NCBI GenBank assembly: GCA_003142855.1
Contig: PLNW01000159.1
Location: 1-40,271, forward strand
Source: Myxococcales bacterium
GTDB taxonomy: Bacteria; Myxococcota_A; Polyangia; Fen-1088
Direction of reading: 5' to 3'
Length of the DNA: 40,271 nt
Shown here: positions 1 to 9,237 of the stretch, piece by piece
Layout of the letters: each line of letters starts with the position of its first letter
How positions within the stretch are numbered: position 1 is the first letter of the stretch
The notes under the pieces: model-generated
Told to the model about the DNA's origin: nothing
Database searches by the model: none
What the model saw: the letters and a program-made list of their open reading frames with translations, nothing else
Program-made: the position numbers and the translations under genes

Positions 1-36
1 CTTTTTGAATCAGTAGTGCTAACTAAGGAGAGCACC

Positions 37-2025
37 ATGAGCCGCCATCTGAAATTCCCGGCCCTATCCCCACTGGCAAGCCTCGTCATGGTCGCCACCT
101 GTGGCTGTTCTTCAGGGAACAGCAGCAAAACTCCCGTCTACGTCGACTTTCCCGCAACCGATAGCTGCGCAGTGGGACGCACCATGTGCGGCGCGGGGTG
201 CGTGGACACGTTCAGCCACCCACAGAACTGCGGCGTCTGCAGCAATGCTTGCCCCGACAACCAAGCCTGCGTGGGCGGCCACTGCACCGCCACCTGTTCC
301 AAAGATCTCACGTTGTGCGGCGATCTGTGTGTCAACCTCAAGACGACGGCCAAACACTGCGGCGCCTGTGGCACGTCCTGTCCCAGCGGTCAGGCATGCT
401 CAAACGGCGCCTGCACGACGGCTTGTCCCGGCAGCACTGTTGTCGCGCCGGTGTTCACCAACGAAGGCCCCAGCACGGCTTGCGTAAGCGTGGTGACCGA
501 TTCCAACAACTGCGGCGCGGTTGGCGTCCTGTGCGCCGATGGGATGGCCTGCGCCAACGGACAATGCGCCAGCTCCTGCACAGCAGCCGCCAATTGCAGC
601 GGCACTTGCTCTGACCTTGCGTCCAATTCCAATCGTTGCGGCACGTGCGCGACCGCCTGCAACCCGGACCAGGTGTGCGTCGATGGTCTGTGCACAACGG
701 CGTGCAGCCCAGGGTACAGTCAGTGTGGGCGAGGCTGCGCGAACCTGCTTACCGATACTGCCAACTGCGGGACTTGCTTCAACGCGTGCGGCACCGGCCA
801 GGTCTGCGTGGCTGGCGCGTGCACCACAACCTGTCCGACGGGGCAGAGCAATTGCGGCGGTACCTGCTCAACCCTCACCAGCGACGAGAACAACTGTGGC
901 GCTTGCGGTAACCTGTGCGCCCCGACGGAGAATTGCATCGGTGGCACCTGCTACGCGGCCTGTGCGTCCTCCGACCTACTGTGCGCCACCGACCGTTGCG
1001 GTTCCCGCGTATCGTTCAGCCAGTGCGGTGCTTGCGGCACGGCCTGCCAACCCGGTCAGGTGTGCAACGCCGGAACCTGCGACATCCCATCGGATTGCCC
1101 CGTCGGCTACCAGGTCGTAGACGGCGTGTGCGACAACTTCCAGTCGAGTGCCCTCAACTGCGGGGCCCCGGGCAAGGCCTGCCCCGCCCACACGATCTGC
1201 CAGAACGGAAAATGTGTCAGCTTCGCCGCGGGTGGTGTCATCGAGGACTGCACTGGTCGCTCTGCGAATATCAGCGGCGACCAGAACAACTGCGGCGCCT
1301 GCGGCATGGCCTGCGCGGGCGGCCAGCAGTGCACCCAAGGCACATGCCTCGATAACTGCGGCAGTTTCATCCAATGCGGCTCGGGGTGTGTCGACTTGCG
1401 CACATCATTCCTCAACTGCGGCAGCTGCGGGGTGGCGTGCGTGCCGGGAGAGGCCTGTGTCGAGGGAGCGTGTACGGAGATCAACTTGTTCATCGCCACC
1501 ATGGACGGAGCCTATGCCAATTGCGGCACGTTCTACGCGGCCATCAAGACAGATCGAACCAACTGCGGCGCCTGCGGCGTGACCTGTCCTTTGGGCCAGG
1601 ACTGCGTAAGCGGCGTGTGCACGGCGACCTGCCCGAACTCCGCGACGACGATGTGCCCGCCTGGCAACTGCCTTGACCTAACCACCGCGACGAACAACTG
1701 CGGCGCCTGCGGCGTGATCTGCCAACCCACCGAGCGTTGTGTTGCCGGCGTGTGCACGGCCGCCTGCGGCGGGGCCGCCAATCTCGAGGTTTGCGGCGGG
1801 GCCTGTGTGAACGTGAACACCGACAGCCGGCATTGTGGCGGCTGTTTCAGTGCCTGCGTCGCAGGTGAGATGTGTCAAGCAGGCGCCTGCACCGCGACCT
1901 GCCTGGCCACGCAGAAGCGCTGTGGAGACAACTGCGTGAACACCAACACCGGCACTGCAAATTGCGGTGCTTGTGGCCAGAGCTGCGCTACCGGCCAGAC
2001 TTGTGTCGCCGGCGTTTGCCAGTAA
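37..2025 (+). CDS. Cys-rich repeat lipoprotein (Stig1-like repeats)
   Basis: A secreted protein of 662 residues made almost wholly of about 14 repeats of 40-47 residues. Each repeat is centred on an NCGxCGxxC core, followed by GQxCxxGxC and then CGxxCV. The ATG at 37 is chosen over an in-frame GTG at 16 because AAGGAG at 25-30 lies six bases before it. The N-terminus is a signal peptide, and VATC with Cys22 is a near-lipobox, so a lipoprotein is likely. Two repeats (core NCGAVG and NCGAPG) lack the second Cys of CGxC. Such arrays are common in myxobacteria and are often matched to the plant Stig1 family. The role is unknown; a disulfide-rich surface or adhesion protein is an inference. Upstream context is cut off by the window edge. 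Confidence 0.85.
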   Translation: MSRHLKFPALSPLASLVMVATCGCSSGNSSKTPVYVDFPATDSCAVGRTMCGAGCVDTFSHPQNCGVCSNACPDNQACVGGHCTATCSKDLTLCGDLCVNLKTTAKHCGACGTSCPSGQACSNGACTTACPGSTVVAPVFTNEGPSTACVSVVTDSNNCGAVGVLCADGMACANGQCASSCTAAANCSGTCSDLASNSNRCGTCATACNPDQVCVDGLCTTACSPGYSQCGRGCANLLTDTANCGTCFNACGTGQVCVAGACTTTCPTGQSNCGGTCSTLTSDENNCGACGNLCAPTENCIGGTCYAACASSDLLCATDRCGSRVSFSQCGACGTACQPGQVCNAGTCDIPSDCPVGYQVVDGVCDNFQSSALNCGAPGKACPAHTICQNGKCVSFAAGGVIEDCTGRSANISGDQNNCGACGMACAGGQQCTQGTCLDNCGSFIQCGSGCVDLRTSFLNCGSCGVACVPGEACVEGACTEINLFIATMDGAYANCGTFYAAIKTDRTNCGACGVTCPLGQDCVSGVCTATCPNSATTMCPPGNCLDLTTATNNCGACGVICQPTERCVAGVCTAACGGAANLEVCGGACVNVNTDSRHCGGCFSACVAGEMCQAGACTATCLATQKRCGDNCVNTNTGTANCGACGQSCATGQTCVAGVCQ

Positions 2026-2256
2026 CGCACTTTGCTGCGTGCCTCCGTGGTGGTGAATTGGATTTTGCTGCGGGAGCGATCCCGCCGAGCGTGGTAGTGT
2101 TCTCGCCGAAGGATTCGATCTTGCTACCCGAATGCAAAAACCCCAGTCGCGCTCGGCGCGGCCGAAACCGCAGTATCTGCCTGCGCGTCTCCACGCTAAC
2201 TCATCGAGGATGCCACCGCCCGTGCACCTTTCGATTCGGGTGGGCATGATTCACAC

Positions 2257-2583
2257 ATGGGCTTCTCCACCAGTGTAGAGAACGGTACGACGGTTCTTCG
2301 TATCGAGGGCGATCTCGATGTGGTCGCGCTTGCCGAACTCAGGCCGGCCGTTGAGGGCATCGCGGAAGGACAGCCCACGCGGGTGGTCGTCGACCTGTCA
2401 GCCCTTCGCCACATCGACAGCTCGGGTGTAGGAGCCATAGTTTCCCTGTACAAGACTGTGCATGCTTGCGGGGGCAGCCTGGCCATCACGGGGGCTCACG
2501 GCCAGCCGCTGGCCATCCTCCGTCTCCTGCGCCTAGATCGGCTTCTGTCCGGTCCTGACAATCTCGCGCCCTGGCCCCGCTGA
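2257..2583 (+). CDS. STAS-domain protein, anti-sigma factor antagonist-like
   Basis: This 108-residue protein is a single STAS domain. Residues 41-61 carry the VVVDLS strand followed by HIDSSGVGAI. The DSSG motif (Ser55/Ser56) matches the loop whose Ser is phosphorylated by anti-sigma kinases in SpoIIAA-type proteins. Such proteins act in cytoplasmic partner-switching cascades by binding an anti-sigma kinase. No kinase or sigma factor gene is nearby, so the partner must be encoded elsewhere. The ATG at 2257 has no strong Shine-Dalgarno; the only purine-rich stretch is GGGTGGG about 15 bases upstream. The gene converges with the DUF4215 lipoprotein, with 41 bases between stop codons. Family assignment is confident; the pathway is unknown. 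Confidence 0.85.
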   Translation: MGFSTSVENGTTVLRIEGDLDVVALAELRPAVEGIAEGQPTRVVVDLSALRHIDSSGVGAIVSLYKTVHACGGSLAITGAHGQPLAILRLLRLDRLLSGPDNLAPWPR

Positions 2584-2606
2584 GGGCGCTAAACACCATG
2601 AAGAAC

Positions 2607-2622
2607 CCTGGCAATGGCCAGG
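2607..2622. terminator. hairpin between convergent genes
   Basis: CCTGGC (2607-2612), loop AATG, GCCAGG (2617-2622). It is flanked by AAGAA on the left and TCTT on the right, so it could end transcription from both sides. It sits 24 bases after the STAS stop and two bases from the stop of the opposite gene. The T tract is short, so activity is uncertain. Confidence 0.45.
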
Positions 2623-2624
2623 TC

Positions 2625-5564
2625 TTATGATTGGTGGATGGGAATCATGCACGTCGCCGTGCATTTCATCTCGCCACCCCCCGCGTCAGTTTGCACAGCG
2701 CTTGGATTTCCGTCGGTGTCGAAGTAGACGCCGTTGACGTCGCTGCCAAGGTCGCATTGCTCGCCTCGATCGGTGTCGATGTTCTTGTCGCCGCAGTAGT
2801 GGGGGTTCTTGCATCCGAACGTGCATCCTCCCTGCCCTGTCTCCGAACCATTCTTGCTGCCTTGGTCGCAGTTCTCGGGACCGTCCGGTGGGCCTTGCGT
2901 GATGCCATCCCCGCAGAAGGGTCCCCACGTGCACGTCGTCGTACAACCGCCGTACAGGGTGTCGTTGTTCTTCCCCGGGCAGCCAGCTGGGATCGGCACG
3001 TTTGGATCGTTGGGATCGCCACAGTCACATTCCTCGCCGCCTGTCACCTTCCCGTCGCCACAGCGTGGCGCACAGTTTGACTTGTTTGTGGAGAACCCGC
3101 TCAGCGTGAGCTGGAAGTTCGACTCCGTGGGGTTTCCGTCGCGCTGGAACACGGCGATCTCGTAGGTACTTCCGGGCGTCAGGCCGAGCGGTACCGTGCG
3201 CTGGCGGCAGTCGCAGGTCGTGTTGCCGGGGCAGAGCAGCGGCGAGTTGAACGCCTTTTTCGACACCGGATCTACTGCGTTTGCGCTTCCGTCGCAGGGC
3301 ACCAAGTCCCCAACGGCGAAGCCCGCTGGAATCACCGGACAGGCGGTTTGTCCGACTGGGTTGGTGCATGGCAGGTAGACGTTCCCGCCCTCCTGGATGT
3401 TCGCGGTCCCATCAGGCCCGACGTTCACGCTGGCCGGAAGGCGCTGATGGACGCCGCCAAGGTCGATCACCAGCACGCCGTTGATGAACACGAACGTGTC
3501 GTCGTCCCCGAAGAATTGCAGTTGGAATCCGGTAGCAGGGAACGCAAACAGGTAGCGCACTTCGGTGGAGAACCAGGAGTCGTGGAACCACCCCTGGATC
3601 TGCGGGATCCAGGCGCCACCCGGGTTCTGGCCAAACCAGGTAGCCGGATCAGCACCAGGCGCGAAGCTGGGCGGGAAAAGGTACTGATCGGCCTTGCATC
3701 CCGCCCCCGCCCCGAATGAAGTGGAGCTATACCAGTAGGGCCATAGGTTGCAGAGGAGTGGCTCGTTGTTGCCGGTGGTCGAAATCCTCACCGTACCTGG
3801 CCCGGCTGTGCTTCCGGTCAGCGAATAGATGGGGAAGTTATTGGCCGGTGGATCGAGGGGGAAGAAGTTGCCGAACACGGTGTGGGGAGGGCTGGAGAAC
3901 CGGTAGAGGTTTGTCGCCCCTGCCACCGGCCCCAGCTCTAGCGTCGAGACAATGTGGCTGTTGCTGGTGTACTTGCTGTCTACCCACCACTGGGCGAACG
4001 TGGTCGCGCTGGCCACGACAGGCGCAGGGCCCTTGTACATCGGATGTCCGTTTGTTCCCGAAGTGTATACCAGCCCATTGGTCGGGCCGTTGGCGGTTTG
4101 GGTGTAGCCAGGCACGTGTCCGCCATTGGTGTCGTGGCTCCAGTCAGTAAACTGGCAATCGCACAGTGTTGCGTTGGCGCCCCCGCCGTTGCGGGTTGTA
4201 TCGAATGCGGGCCGGCCGCTGTTGTCCAGGTTTGCCTGGGCCATGCCCCAGCAACGCGCGGTCGAATCATTCAGCCGCGCCGGACCGGCCGAGTTGGGCA
4301 CGCAGTAGCGTTTGCTGTACGACAGCGCGCCAGGCTGGCTTGCCACGCCGGTGATGCTGACGACGCTGGCCGCTTGCAGAGTCGCGCCGTAGTAGAAAAA
4401 GTCCGGGTGACCATTGGTTTCCTTCTCGCTTTCGAAGTCACGATACTTGACCGGCAACTCCAGGCATTGGCCGCTGTAGATAGTTTGCGTGCACGGCTGG
4501 GTGTCGGGGTTGGTCTTTGGGGTGCAGGTAAACCCGTCTTCGAGCTTGCACGACGATGAACAGCCATCATTGTCCTTCAGGTTGCCATCGTCACACTCCT
4601 CGCCTGCTTCGAGGTTGCCATTTCCGCAGCTAGTCGCACAGGCGTGGGTCGCCCCGGTCCCGTCTGTTCCTCGGCAGATCGGTTCCTTGGTGCAGGTCTT
4701 CGAGCAGCCGGTGCCGTCGCCGTTGAACAGGCCGTTCGGGCCCGTGCAACCGGTCGGAAGCTTCGTCGCGTCGGTGCCGCAGTCGCAGGATTCGCCCGTC
4801 TCCTTGATTCCGTTTCCACACTGTGCGACGTTGCAAAGCTGGCCTGGGGTGGGGCAGTCGGCGCCAGGCTCTACCTGGCAAGTGCTCGAGCAGCCGTCAT
4901 CGTTGAGGGTATTGCCATCGTCGCACATCTCGTTGCCCTCAAGTTTGCTGTCGCCACAGATTGGAGTGCAGGGCTTTCCTGGCACGCGACACTGCCACCC
5001 GGGATCGATGGTGTGGCAGTCTGCCGAGCAGCCGTCGACAGTGCCATCGGGTGAGCCAAGGGTATTGCCGTCATCACAGGTCTCATCGGAAGTCAGCACG
5101 CTGTTGCCACATTTCCTTTGATCGACGCAAGGCTGGTTGGGCTCTGGACAAATGAAGTTGGCTTCGACCAGGCATTGGGCATTGCAGCCGGTATCAATGG
5201 GATGGTTGGGGTCGAGTTTCGCGGCAGGAAGGACGCCATCGTCGCAGTCCTCGCCCGGGTCCAGTACGCCGTCGCCGCAGGTCTTGGACGCGACGAATGT
5301 GCTGGGGCCGCCCGTCGTGGCGCCGCCGCCGCTGCCTCCCGGGGCCCCACCACAGTAGATACAGGCCATGCTGCCGCCGTTGGAACCACCGCCGCCACCA
5401 TCGTTGCCTCCTGGCTGGGCTTGCCCGCCATTCGGCTGAGAGGACACCGTGGCGCTGGTACAACTCCCTCCCGCGAGCAGAACAACCGCGCCCGTCAGGA
5501 CGAGGGCGCCATGGCTTTTCAAGACGCAGGCACCAACACGCGTGAAAAAAGTGCTTGTTGACAT
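2625..5564 (-). CDS. DUF4215 repeat lipoprotein with fibro-slime domain
   Basis: A 979-residue exported protein. The start at 5564 is chosen because GAGAGG lies about nine bases upstream; an in-frame ATG at 5594 would include that site. The signal peptide has a hydrophobic core ending AGGSC (Cys35), an atypical lipobox. A Gly-rich stalk follows, then at least five Cys repeats of the DUF4215 type (for example CGDSKLEGNEMCDDGN and CGNGNLEAGEECDDGN). Residues of about 370-790 resemble the fibro-slime/PA14-like domain, with the typical FGDDDTFVFINGVLVIDLGG block and a YEIAVFQRDG strand. More Cys repeats close the protein. PA14-type folds often bind carbohydrate, and fibro-slime domains occur in cellulose-associated and slime proteins. 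A surface adhesin or glycan-binding role is an inference. No catalytic motif was seen. Confidence 0.85.
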   Translation of the reverse strand: MSTSTFFTRVGACVLKSHGALVLTGAVVLLAGGSCTSATVSSQPNGGQAQPGGNDGGGGGSNGGSMACIYCGGAPGGSGGGATTGGPSTFVASKTCGDGVLDPGEDCDDGVLPAAKLDPNHPIDTGCNAQCLVEANFICPEPNQPCVDQRKCGNSVLTSDETCDDGNTLGSPDGTVDGCSADCHTIDPGWQCRVPGKPCTPICGDSKLEGNEMCDDGNTLNDDGCSSTCQVEPGADCPTPGQLCNVAQCGNGIKETGESCDCGTDATKLPTGCTGPNGLFNGDGTGCSKTCTKEPICRGTDGTGATHACATSCGNGNLEAGEECDDGNLKDNDGCSSSCKLEDGFTCTPKTNPDTQPCTQTIYSGQCLELPVKYRDFESEKETNGHPDFFYYGATLQAASVVSITGVASQPGALSYSKRYCVPNSAGPARLNDSTARCWGMAQANLDNSGRPAFDTTRNGGGANATLCDCQFTDWSHDTNGGHVPGYTQTANGPTNGLVYTSGTNGHPMYKGPAPVVASATTFAQWWVDSKYTSNSHIVSTLELGPVAGATNLYRFSSPPHTVFGNFFPLDPPANNFPIYSLTGSTAGPGTVRISTTGNNEPLLCNLWPYWYSSTSFGAGAGCKADQYLFPPSFAPGADPATWFGQNPGGAWIPQIQGWFHDSWFSTEVRYLFAFPATGFQLQFFGDDDTFVFINGVLVIDLGGVHQRLPASVNVGPDGTANIQEGGNVYLPCTNPVGQTACPVIPAGFAVGDLVPCDGSANAVDPVSKKAFNSPLLCPGNTTCDCRQRTVPLGLTPGSTYEIAVFQRDGNPTESNFQLTLSGFSTNKSNCAPRCGDGKVTGGEECDCGDPNDPNVPIPAGCPGKNNDTLYGGCTTTCTWGPFCGDGITQGPPDGPENCDQGSKNGSETGQGGCTFGCKNPHYCGDKNIDTDRGEQCDLGSDVNGVYFDTDGNPSAVQTDAGGGEMKCTATCMIPIHQS

Positions 5565-5606
5565 TGGACGCGCCTCTCTGGGGGGTGAGTGCAAAAGCTC
5601 TACAAG

Positions 5607-5646
5607 CCTACCAGCCCACGATCGCGCCTACCAACCCATGATCGAG
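5607..5646. repeat. 20-bp tandem direct repeat
   Basis: Two adjacent 20-bp units, CCTACCAGCCCACGATCGCG and CCTACCAACCCATGATCGAG, match at 17 of 20 positions. They lie 43-82 bases upstream of the start at 5564 on the minus strand, where a regulator site would be expected. Function is unknown. The rest of 5565-5856 shows no gene. Confidence 0.6.
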
Positions 5647-5750
5647 ATAACAACGCCGCCACCCGACCTGAGAAACCGGGAATCGCTAGGTGATGTAATC
5701 GCTGCTATCAGCCAGGCGGGGCACAGGTTCAGCGTAGACCACGGGAGAGT

Positions 5751-5764
5751 CTCAGAATTCTGAG
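5751..5764. other. 14-bp perfect palindrome
   Basis: CTCAGAATTCTGAG is a perfect palindrome in the noncoding stretch between the acyltransferase stop and the DUF4215 gene start. It has the form of a dimeric regulator site, but it lies about 190 bases upstream of the nearest start. Confidence 0.4.
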
Positions 5765-5856
5765 GGCATCCGCATCGATATTCGCGTCATGACGAGGGAA
5801 TCGGTCCCAAGACCGTGGTGCAAGATGCGGCACACGAATTGTTGGCCGGGTTGGGT

Positions 5857-6882
5857 TCACCGCAATCGCCTCCGCCAGGCAAGCAGCGGGCGTTCGATCA
5901 GGCCGTACGAGGCGACGGCGGCGGCGAACACCAGCAGCAGGTTCAGCGGGAATGTGGTGAGCGGCGAGCGGGCAAACCGGTTGAGGAAGGGCTCCTGCCA
6001 CAGGTAGAGCGAGTAGCTGAGCACGCCCAGTGCAGCCACCGGGCGCGCTTCCAGCAGGCGTCCCACCCGATCATCGGGCAGGCGGCGGCAGCGATCGATA
6101 CACAGCGCGATGGCCAGGTTGAGCACGGTTTGGCCGACCAGGCAGTCGATGAGCGCGTAACCCTGGCCGGCGTTGGCGGCAAGGCCCAGCAGCGGGACGA
6201 CGGCACACCAACCCGAACGCAGAAAGCGCAAATAGGCCGGCTTGGCCGCCAGCCAGTCCTGTAGGCCCGCCAGTAGGCAGCCGGTGGCCAGCGCGTCGCC
6301 GATGGTGCTGAAGGCTTCCCCAATCTCGATCCGCCGCGCGGGCGTGAATATCCACATACCCGTGCGCACCAGCGGCGCGGCGACGACCAGGGTCGCGGCC
6401 AGCGCGAGGCCGCGTCGCGTGCCGGCCAGCACCAGCAGGGCTGGCCATAGCAGGTAGAACTGCTCCTCGACCGACAGCGACCACAGATGCGAGACGTACC
6501 ACGAGCGCAGGTGGTGGTAGTTGACCGTGTAGGTCAGCGCGTGCAGGCGATCACCGGGCGCCAGCACGATCAACCCCAGCGCACCCAGCAGCAGGATCAC
6601 CCCGATGTACAGGAACGCGGCAGGCAAGATGCGAAGCGCACGGCGCAGAAAGAAGCGCGACAACGAGATGCGACCGGTGGTGGCGCGTTCGTGCAGCAAG
6701 AGCAGCGTGATGAGAAACCCCGAGATGACGAAGAACACGCGCACTCCCAGGTTGCCCAGGCCGTACAGCTCGGGCAGGCGCGCGCCGCTGGTCAGCTCGC
6801 GCGTTCCTGATAGGTGCGCCAGCAGCACCAGGCACACGGAGATCCCGCGCAGGCCGTCCAAGCATGGCACGCGGACGCTCAT
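5857..6882 (-). CDS. acyltransferase 3 family membrane protein
   Basis: An integral membrane acyltransferase of the OafA/YrhL type, 341 residues. Such enzymes transfer acetyl or other acyl groups to surface sugars. Family landmarks in order are LDGLRGISVCLVLLAHL at the N-terminus, NLGVRVFFVISGFLI, RRALRILPAAFLY, the WSLSVEEQFYLLWP signature, and SYSLYLWQEPFL near the end. About ten hydrophobic segments are visible. The start at 6882 is preferred over 6948 because family homology begins there. AGG about nine bases upstream is only a modest Shine-Dalgarno. It is last in a same-strand run after the AI-2E-type permease and DUF362 gene (84-bp gap) and may be co-transcribed. The acceptor sugar cannot be read from the sequence. 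Confidence 0.9.
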   Translation of the reverse strand: MSVRVPCLDGLRGISVCLVLLAHLSGTRELTSGARLPELYGLGNLGVRVFFVISGFLITLLLLHERATTGRISLSRFFLRRALRILPAAFLYIGVILLLGALGLIVLAPGDRLHALTYTVNYHHLRSWYVSHLWSLSVEEQFYLLWPALLVLAGTRRGLALAATLVVAAPLVRTGMWIFTPARRIEIGEAFSTIGDALATGCLLAGLQDWLAAKPAYLRFLRSGWCAVVPLLGLAANAGQGYALIDCLVGQTVLNLAIALCIDRCRRLPDDRVGRLLEARPVAALGVLSYSLYLWQEPFLNRFARSPLTTFPLNLLLVFAAAVASYGLIERPLLAWRRRLR

Positions 6883-6966
6883 GGGCACGCCTATCCTCGC
6901 ACAAGCGCGGGAGCAAAGGACACCGCTTTGGCAGGGGTGCCAACTCAAACCCGAAGAGCCGTCTCT

Positions 6967-7893
6967 TCAGATCGCGATCTCCCGGACGCTGAGCTTCTCG
7001 AAGTCGGCGCGGCCGACTCCGGCCGCGGCGGTCTTGGCCAGCATGACCACCTGGTTCGGCTTGCGGCTGTGCAGGGTCACGCAGTACGCGTCGACGGCAA
7101 CCGGATCCGTGCCGGCCACGATCTTCTGCAGCTTCAGCAAATCGCCGGGGCCCGCAGGGCCATTGCTTCCCAGGACGACCGTGGCGTCAACCACGCACAG
7201 GTCTTGCCTTCGCAGCGTATTCAGGTCGGCGATGCACTGTGAGAGGAAGTCCACATCCTCGTAACCAGTCTTGCCCGAGCCGGCGTGGAAGAACGCATTG
7301 GTCTCGTGATCGAGGCCGCCCATCATGTTCTTGAGATTGCCGCTGAACAGGGTTCCGACATGGTGCTTGGCGATGGGGATGTTCACCAGGACGTCCACAT
7401 CGAGCAGCTCGGGCCGAACCTTCCCCGACTTGAGCCGGACGCCTTTGGTGATCTTCGTCTCCACTGTCTTTCCTGAGCACTCCTTGATCGCCTTGATTAC
7501 ATTGGCGTGAGTCTCGCAGAGCGGCGAGCCGGTCCAGAACTTGGGCCCCAGCACTGGCAGGGCGACGATTTCCTTGGCTCCAGCGTCCAAGCACATCTTG
7601 GCGACCGCAAGCGCAACCTCCATCCTGGTGTGGCTTCCCTCGAGCCTCCAGTGCGGCGGGGCATTGATGAGCAAGCCCACGCGGCGGCCCTGGGTGTCGA
7701 ATCGCTTCATTCCGCCGAGCGCCTCCAGCGCCTTGATGGTGTCGGCGAAAGCGTCTGCGCCCTTGACCACGACGATGTCGGGTTTGGTGGCAGCCGCAGC
7801 CAGGGCGCGCCCGATTCCCGTGGACTCCACCACGCCGACCGCGCCAATAGCCAGGCCAGCCTTCATGAATACGCGGCGATCAGTCTTGTGCAT
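6967..7893 (-). CDS. DUF362 domain protein with Tat-like signal
   Basis: A 308-residue exported protein. The N-terminus MHKTDRRVFMKAG followed by a hydrophobic stretch fits a twin-arginine signal, so it would be exported folded to the periplasm. The rest matches the DUF362 family, including PDIVVVKG near the start of the mature part, DVLVNIPIAKHHVGTLFSGN in the middle and TDPVAVDAYC near the end. The start at 7893 is set by AGGAGAGG five bases upstream. DUF362 proteins are often fused to ferredoxin domains; no CxxCxxC cluster is present here. The biochemical role is unknown. The 75-bp gap to the upstream permease gene and 84-bp gap to the acyltransferase suggest one transcript. Confidence 0.85.
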   Translation of the reverse strand: MHKTDRRVFMKAGLAIGAVGVVESTGIGRALAAAATKPDIVVVKGADAFADTIKALEALGGMKRFDTQGRRVGLLINAPPHWRLEGSHTRMEVALAVAKMCLDAGAKEIVALPVLGPKFWTGSPLCETHANVIKAIKECSGKTVETKITKGVRLKSGKVRPELLDVDVLVNIPIAKHHVGTLFSGNLKNMMGGLDHETNAFFHAGSGKTGYEDVDFLSQCIADLNTLRRQDLCVVDATVVLGSNGPAGPGDLLKLQKIVAGTDPVAVDAYCVTLHSRKPNQVVMLAKTAAAGVGRADFEKLSVREIAI

Positions 7894-7968
7894 GTCGCCT
7901 CTCCTGTCGATTTGTGGAGAAGAAAGAGTAGCGGGTCGCGGAGCGACTGCAAATGGTTTCAACTCCCG

Positions 7969-9006
7969 TCAAACCAACTGCCGCGCGGCGAGTTCGTCCT
8001 TGAGGTAGGCGTAGAAGATGGGCGCGGCCACGATGCCGGGCAGACCGAAGGCGGATTCCATGATCAGCATGGCGATGAGCAATTCCCAGGCGCGAGCCCT
8101 GATCTGACTGCCCACAATACGTGCATTGAGGAAGTACTCGAGCTTGTGGATGACGATGAGAAAGCCCAGGCACGCCAGGGCGGCGCCGAGAGAGTGATTG
8201 AGCCCGACGATCACGATGATGGTGTTGGAGACCAGATTGCCCACCACCGGCAGAAGGCCGACCAAGAACGTGATGGCGATCAGGGTCTTGACCAGCGGCA
8301 GGCGCACGCCGAAGAGGCGCAGGCCGACCAGCAGAAACAGCGCGGTCAGTGTGGTGTTCACCGCCGAGATGCGGACTTGCGCGAAGACAATGCGACGGAA
8401 GGCATTGGCCAGGCGGGAAATTCGTTCCGCCAGGGCGCGCGCCAGCGGGCGGGTGAAGTTGTGGGGGCGCACGTCCGAGAGGGAAACTATCCCGCCCACC
8501 ACCAGGCCGATGAGGATGTGCGCCAGCGCGCGACCGAAGTCTTCACCCGCGGTCTGCAAGCCGCGAGCGTGCGATTCCAGCCAGTGCACCGCGGTTTCCC
8601 TCAGTTCGTCCGCGTTGTCGGGCAAGTTCTCCGTCACCGACGTGGGCAGAGTGGCGCGGGCCTGGTTGATGATCTGAGCCATTTTCTGCAGCAGCCGGGT
8701 CAGGTGCCCCTCGCCGCGCAGGTACACCACCAGCCACGTCACCAGGGCTGTCACCAGCCCGACCACCAGCACGGCCAGCGCCGACACCGCCACCACCCGT
8801 GCCCGTTCGTTGGAAAGATGCCGCTGCCACAGCGGCGCGGTGAGGTGAACCAGCTCGTACACCAACAGGCCGGCCAGAAGCGCAGGCAGAAGGTGCAACC
8901 ACAGCACGGCCAGCAGGGCGAACCCCACGAGCATCCAGGCCGCCACCTCGGATCGCGTCGGCGCCGGCAATTCCTGACTTGGCGATTTGGGTTCTGCCTC
9001 GGGCAT
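7969..9006 (-). CDS. AI-2E family (PerM-like) permease
   Basis: A polytopic inner-membrane protein of 345 residues. Two hydrophobic segments lie near residues 25-45 and 70-95, followed by a long soluble stretch and then a C-terminal set of helices. Typical family blocks are FLVGLLPVVGNLVSNTIIVI and, near the end, HKLEYFLNARIVGSQI with ESAFGLPGIVAAPIFYAYLK. Members transport diverse substrates (AI-2 for TqsA, Na+/H+ in others), so the substrate is not assigned. GGGGAG eight bases before the ATG supports the start. It heads a minus-strand group with the DUF362 and acyltransferase genes. Confidence 0.85.
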   Translation of the reverse strand: MPEAEPKSPSQELPAPTRSEVAAWMLVGFALLAVLWLHLLPALLAGLLVYELVHLTAPLWQRHLSNERARVVAVSALAVLVVGLVTALVTWLVVYLRGEGHLTRLLQKMAQIINQARATLPTSVTENLPDNADELRETAVHWLESHARGLQTAGEDFGRALAHILIGLVVGGIVSLSDVRPHNFTRPLARALAERISRLANAFRRIVFAQVRISAVNTTLTALFLLVGLRLFGVRLPLVKTLIAITFLVGLLPVVGNLVSNTIIVIVGLNHSLGAALACLGFLIVIHKLEYFLNARIVGSQIRARAWELLIAMLIMESAFGLPGIVAAPIFYAYLKDELAARQLV

Positions 9007-9192
9007 GATCGTCTCCCCAGCGGCTATTCCAGCGCAATCCTCTGCCAGCCTGGCGGCCGGTCCAAGCCTTTTCGTCTCTCAGGCATTTTTCCCCGACTAT
9101 CTCGCCGGCGGTGGCAGCAGCCTGGTGCGAGAACGAGCTAGTGGCAGGCCTCCGACAGCAGACGCCGTTGGCAGGTTCACTCAGCAGCAGCG

Positions 9193-9212
9193 CCCCACCC
9201 AATGGGGTGGGG
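9193..9212 (-). terminator. strong hairpin after GH12 gene
   Basis: CCCCACCC (9193-9200), loop AATG, GGGTGGGG (9205-9212): an eight-pair GC-rich stem 26 bases past the GH12 stop codon. There is no T tract, so it may act as a transcript-end or stability element rather than a classical terminator. Confidence 0.5.
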
Positions 9213-9237
9213 TTGCGGGCTAACTGCGGCGGTTGAG

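Noticed and set aside
7507..9141. 544-codon open frame on the plus strand
   Set aside because: It is antisense to the AI-2E-type permease and DUF362 genes, rich in Gln/His/Arg with no domain; the minus-strand frames have clear family motifs and Shine-Dalgarno sites.
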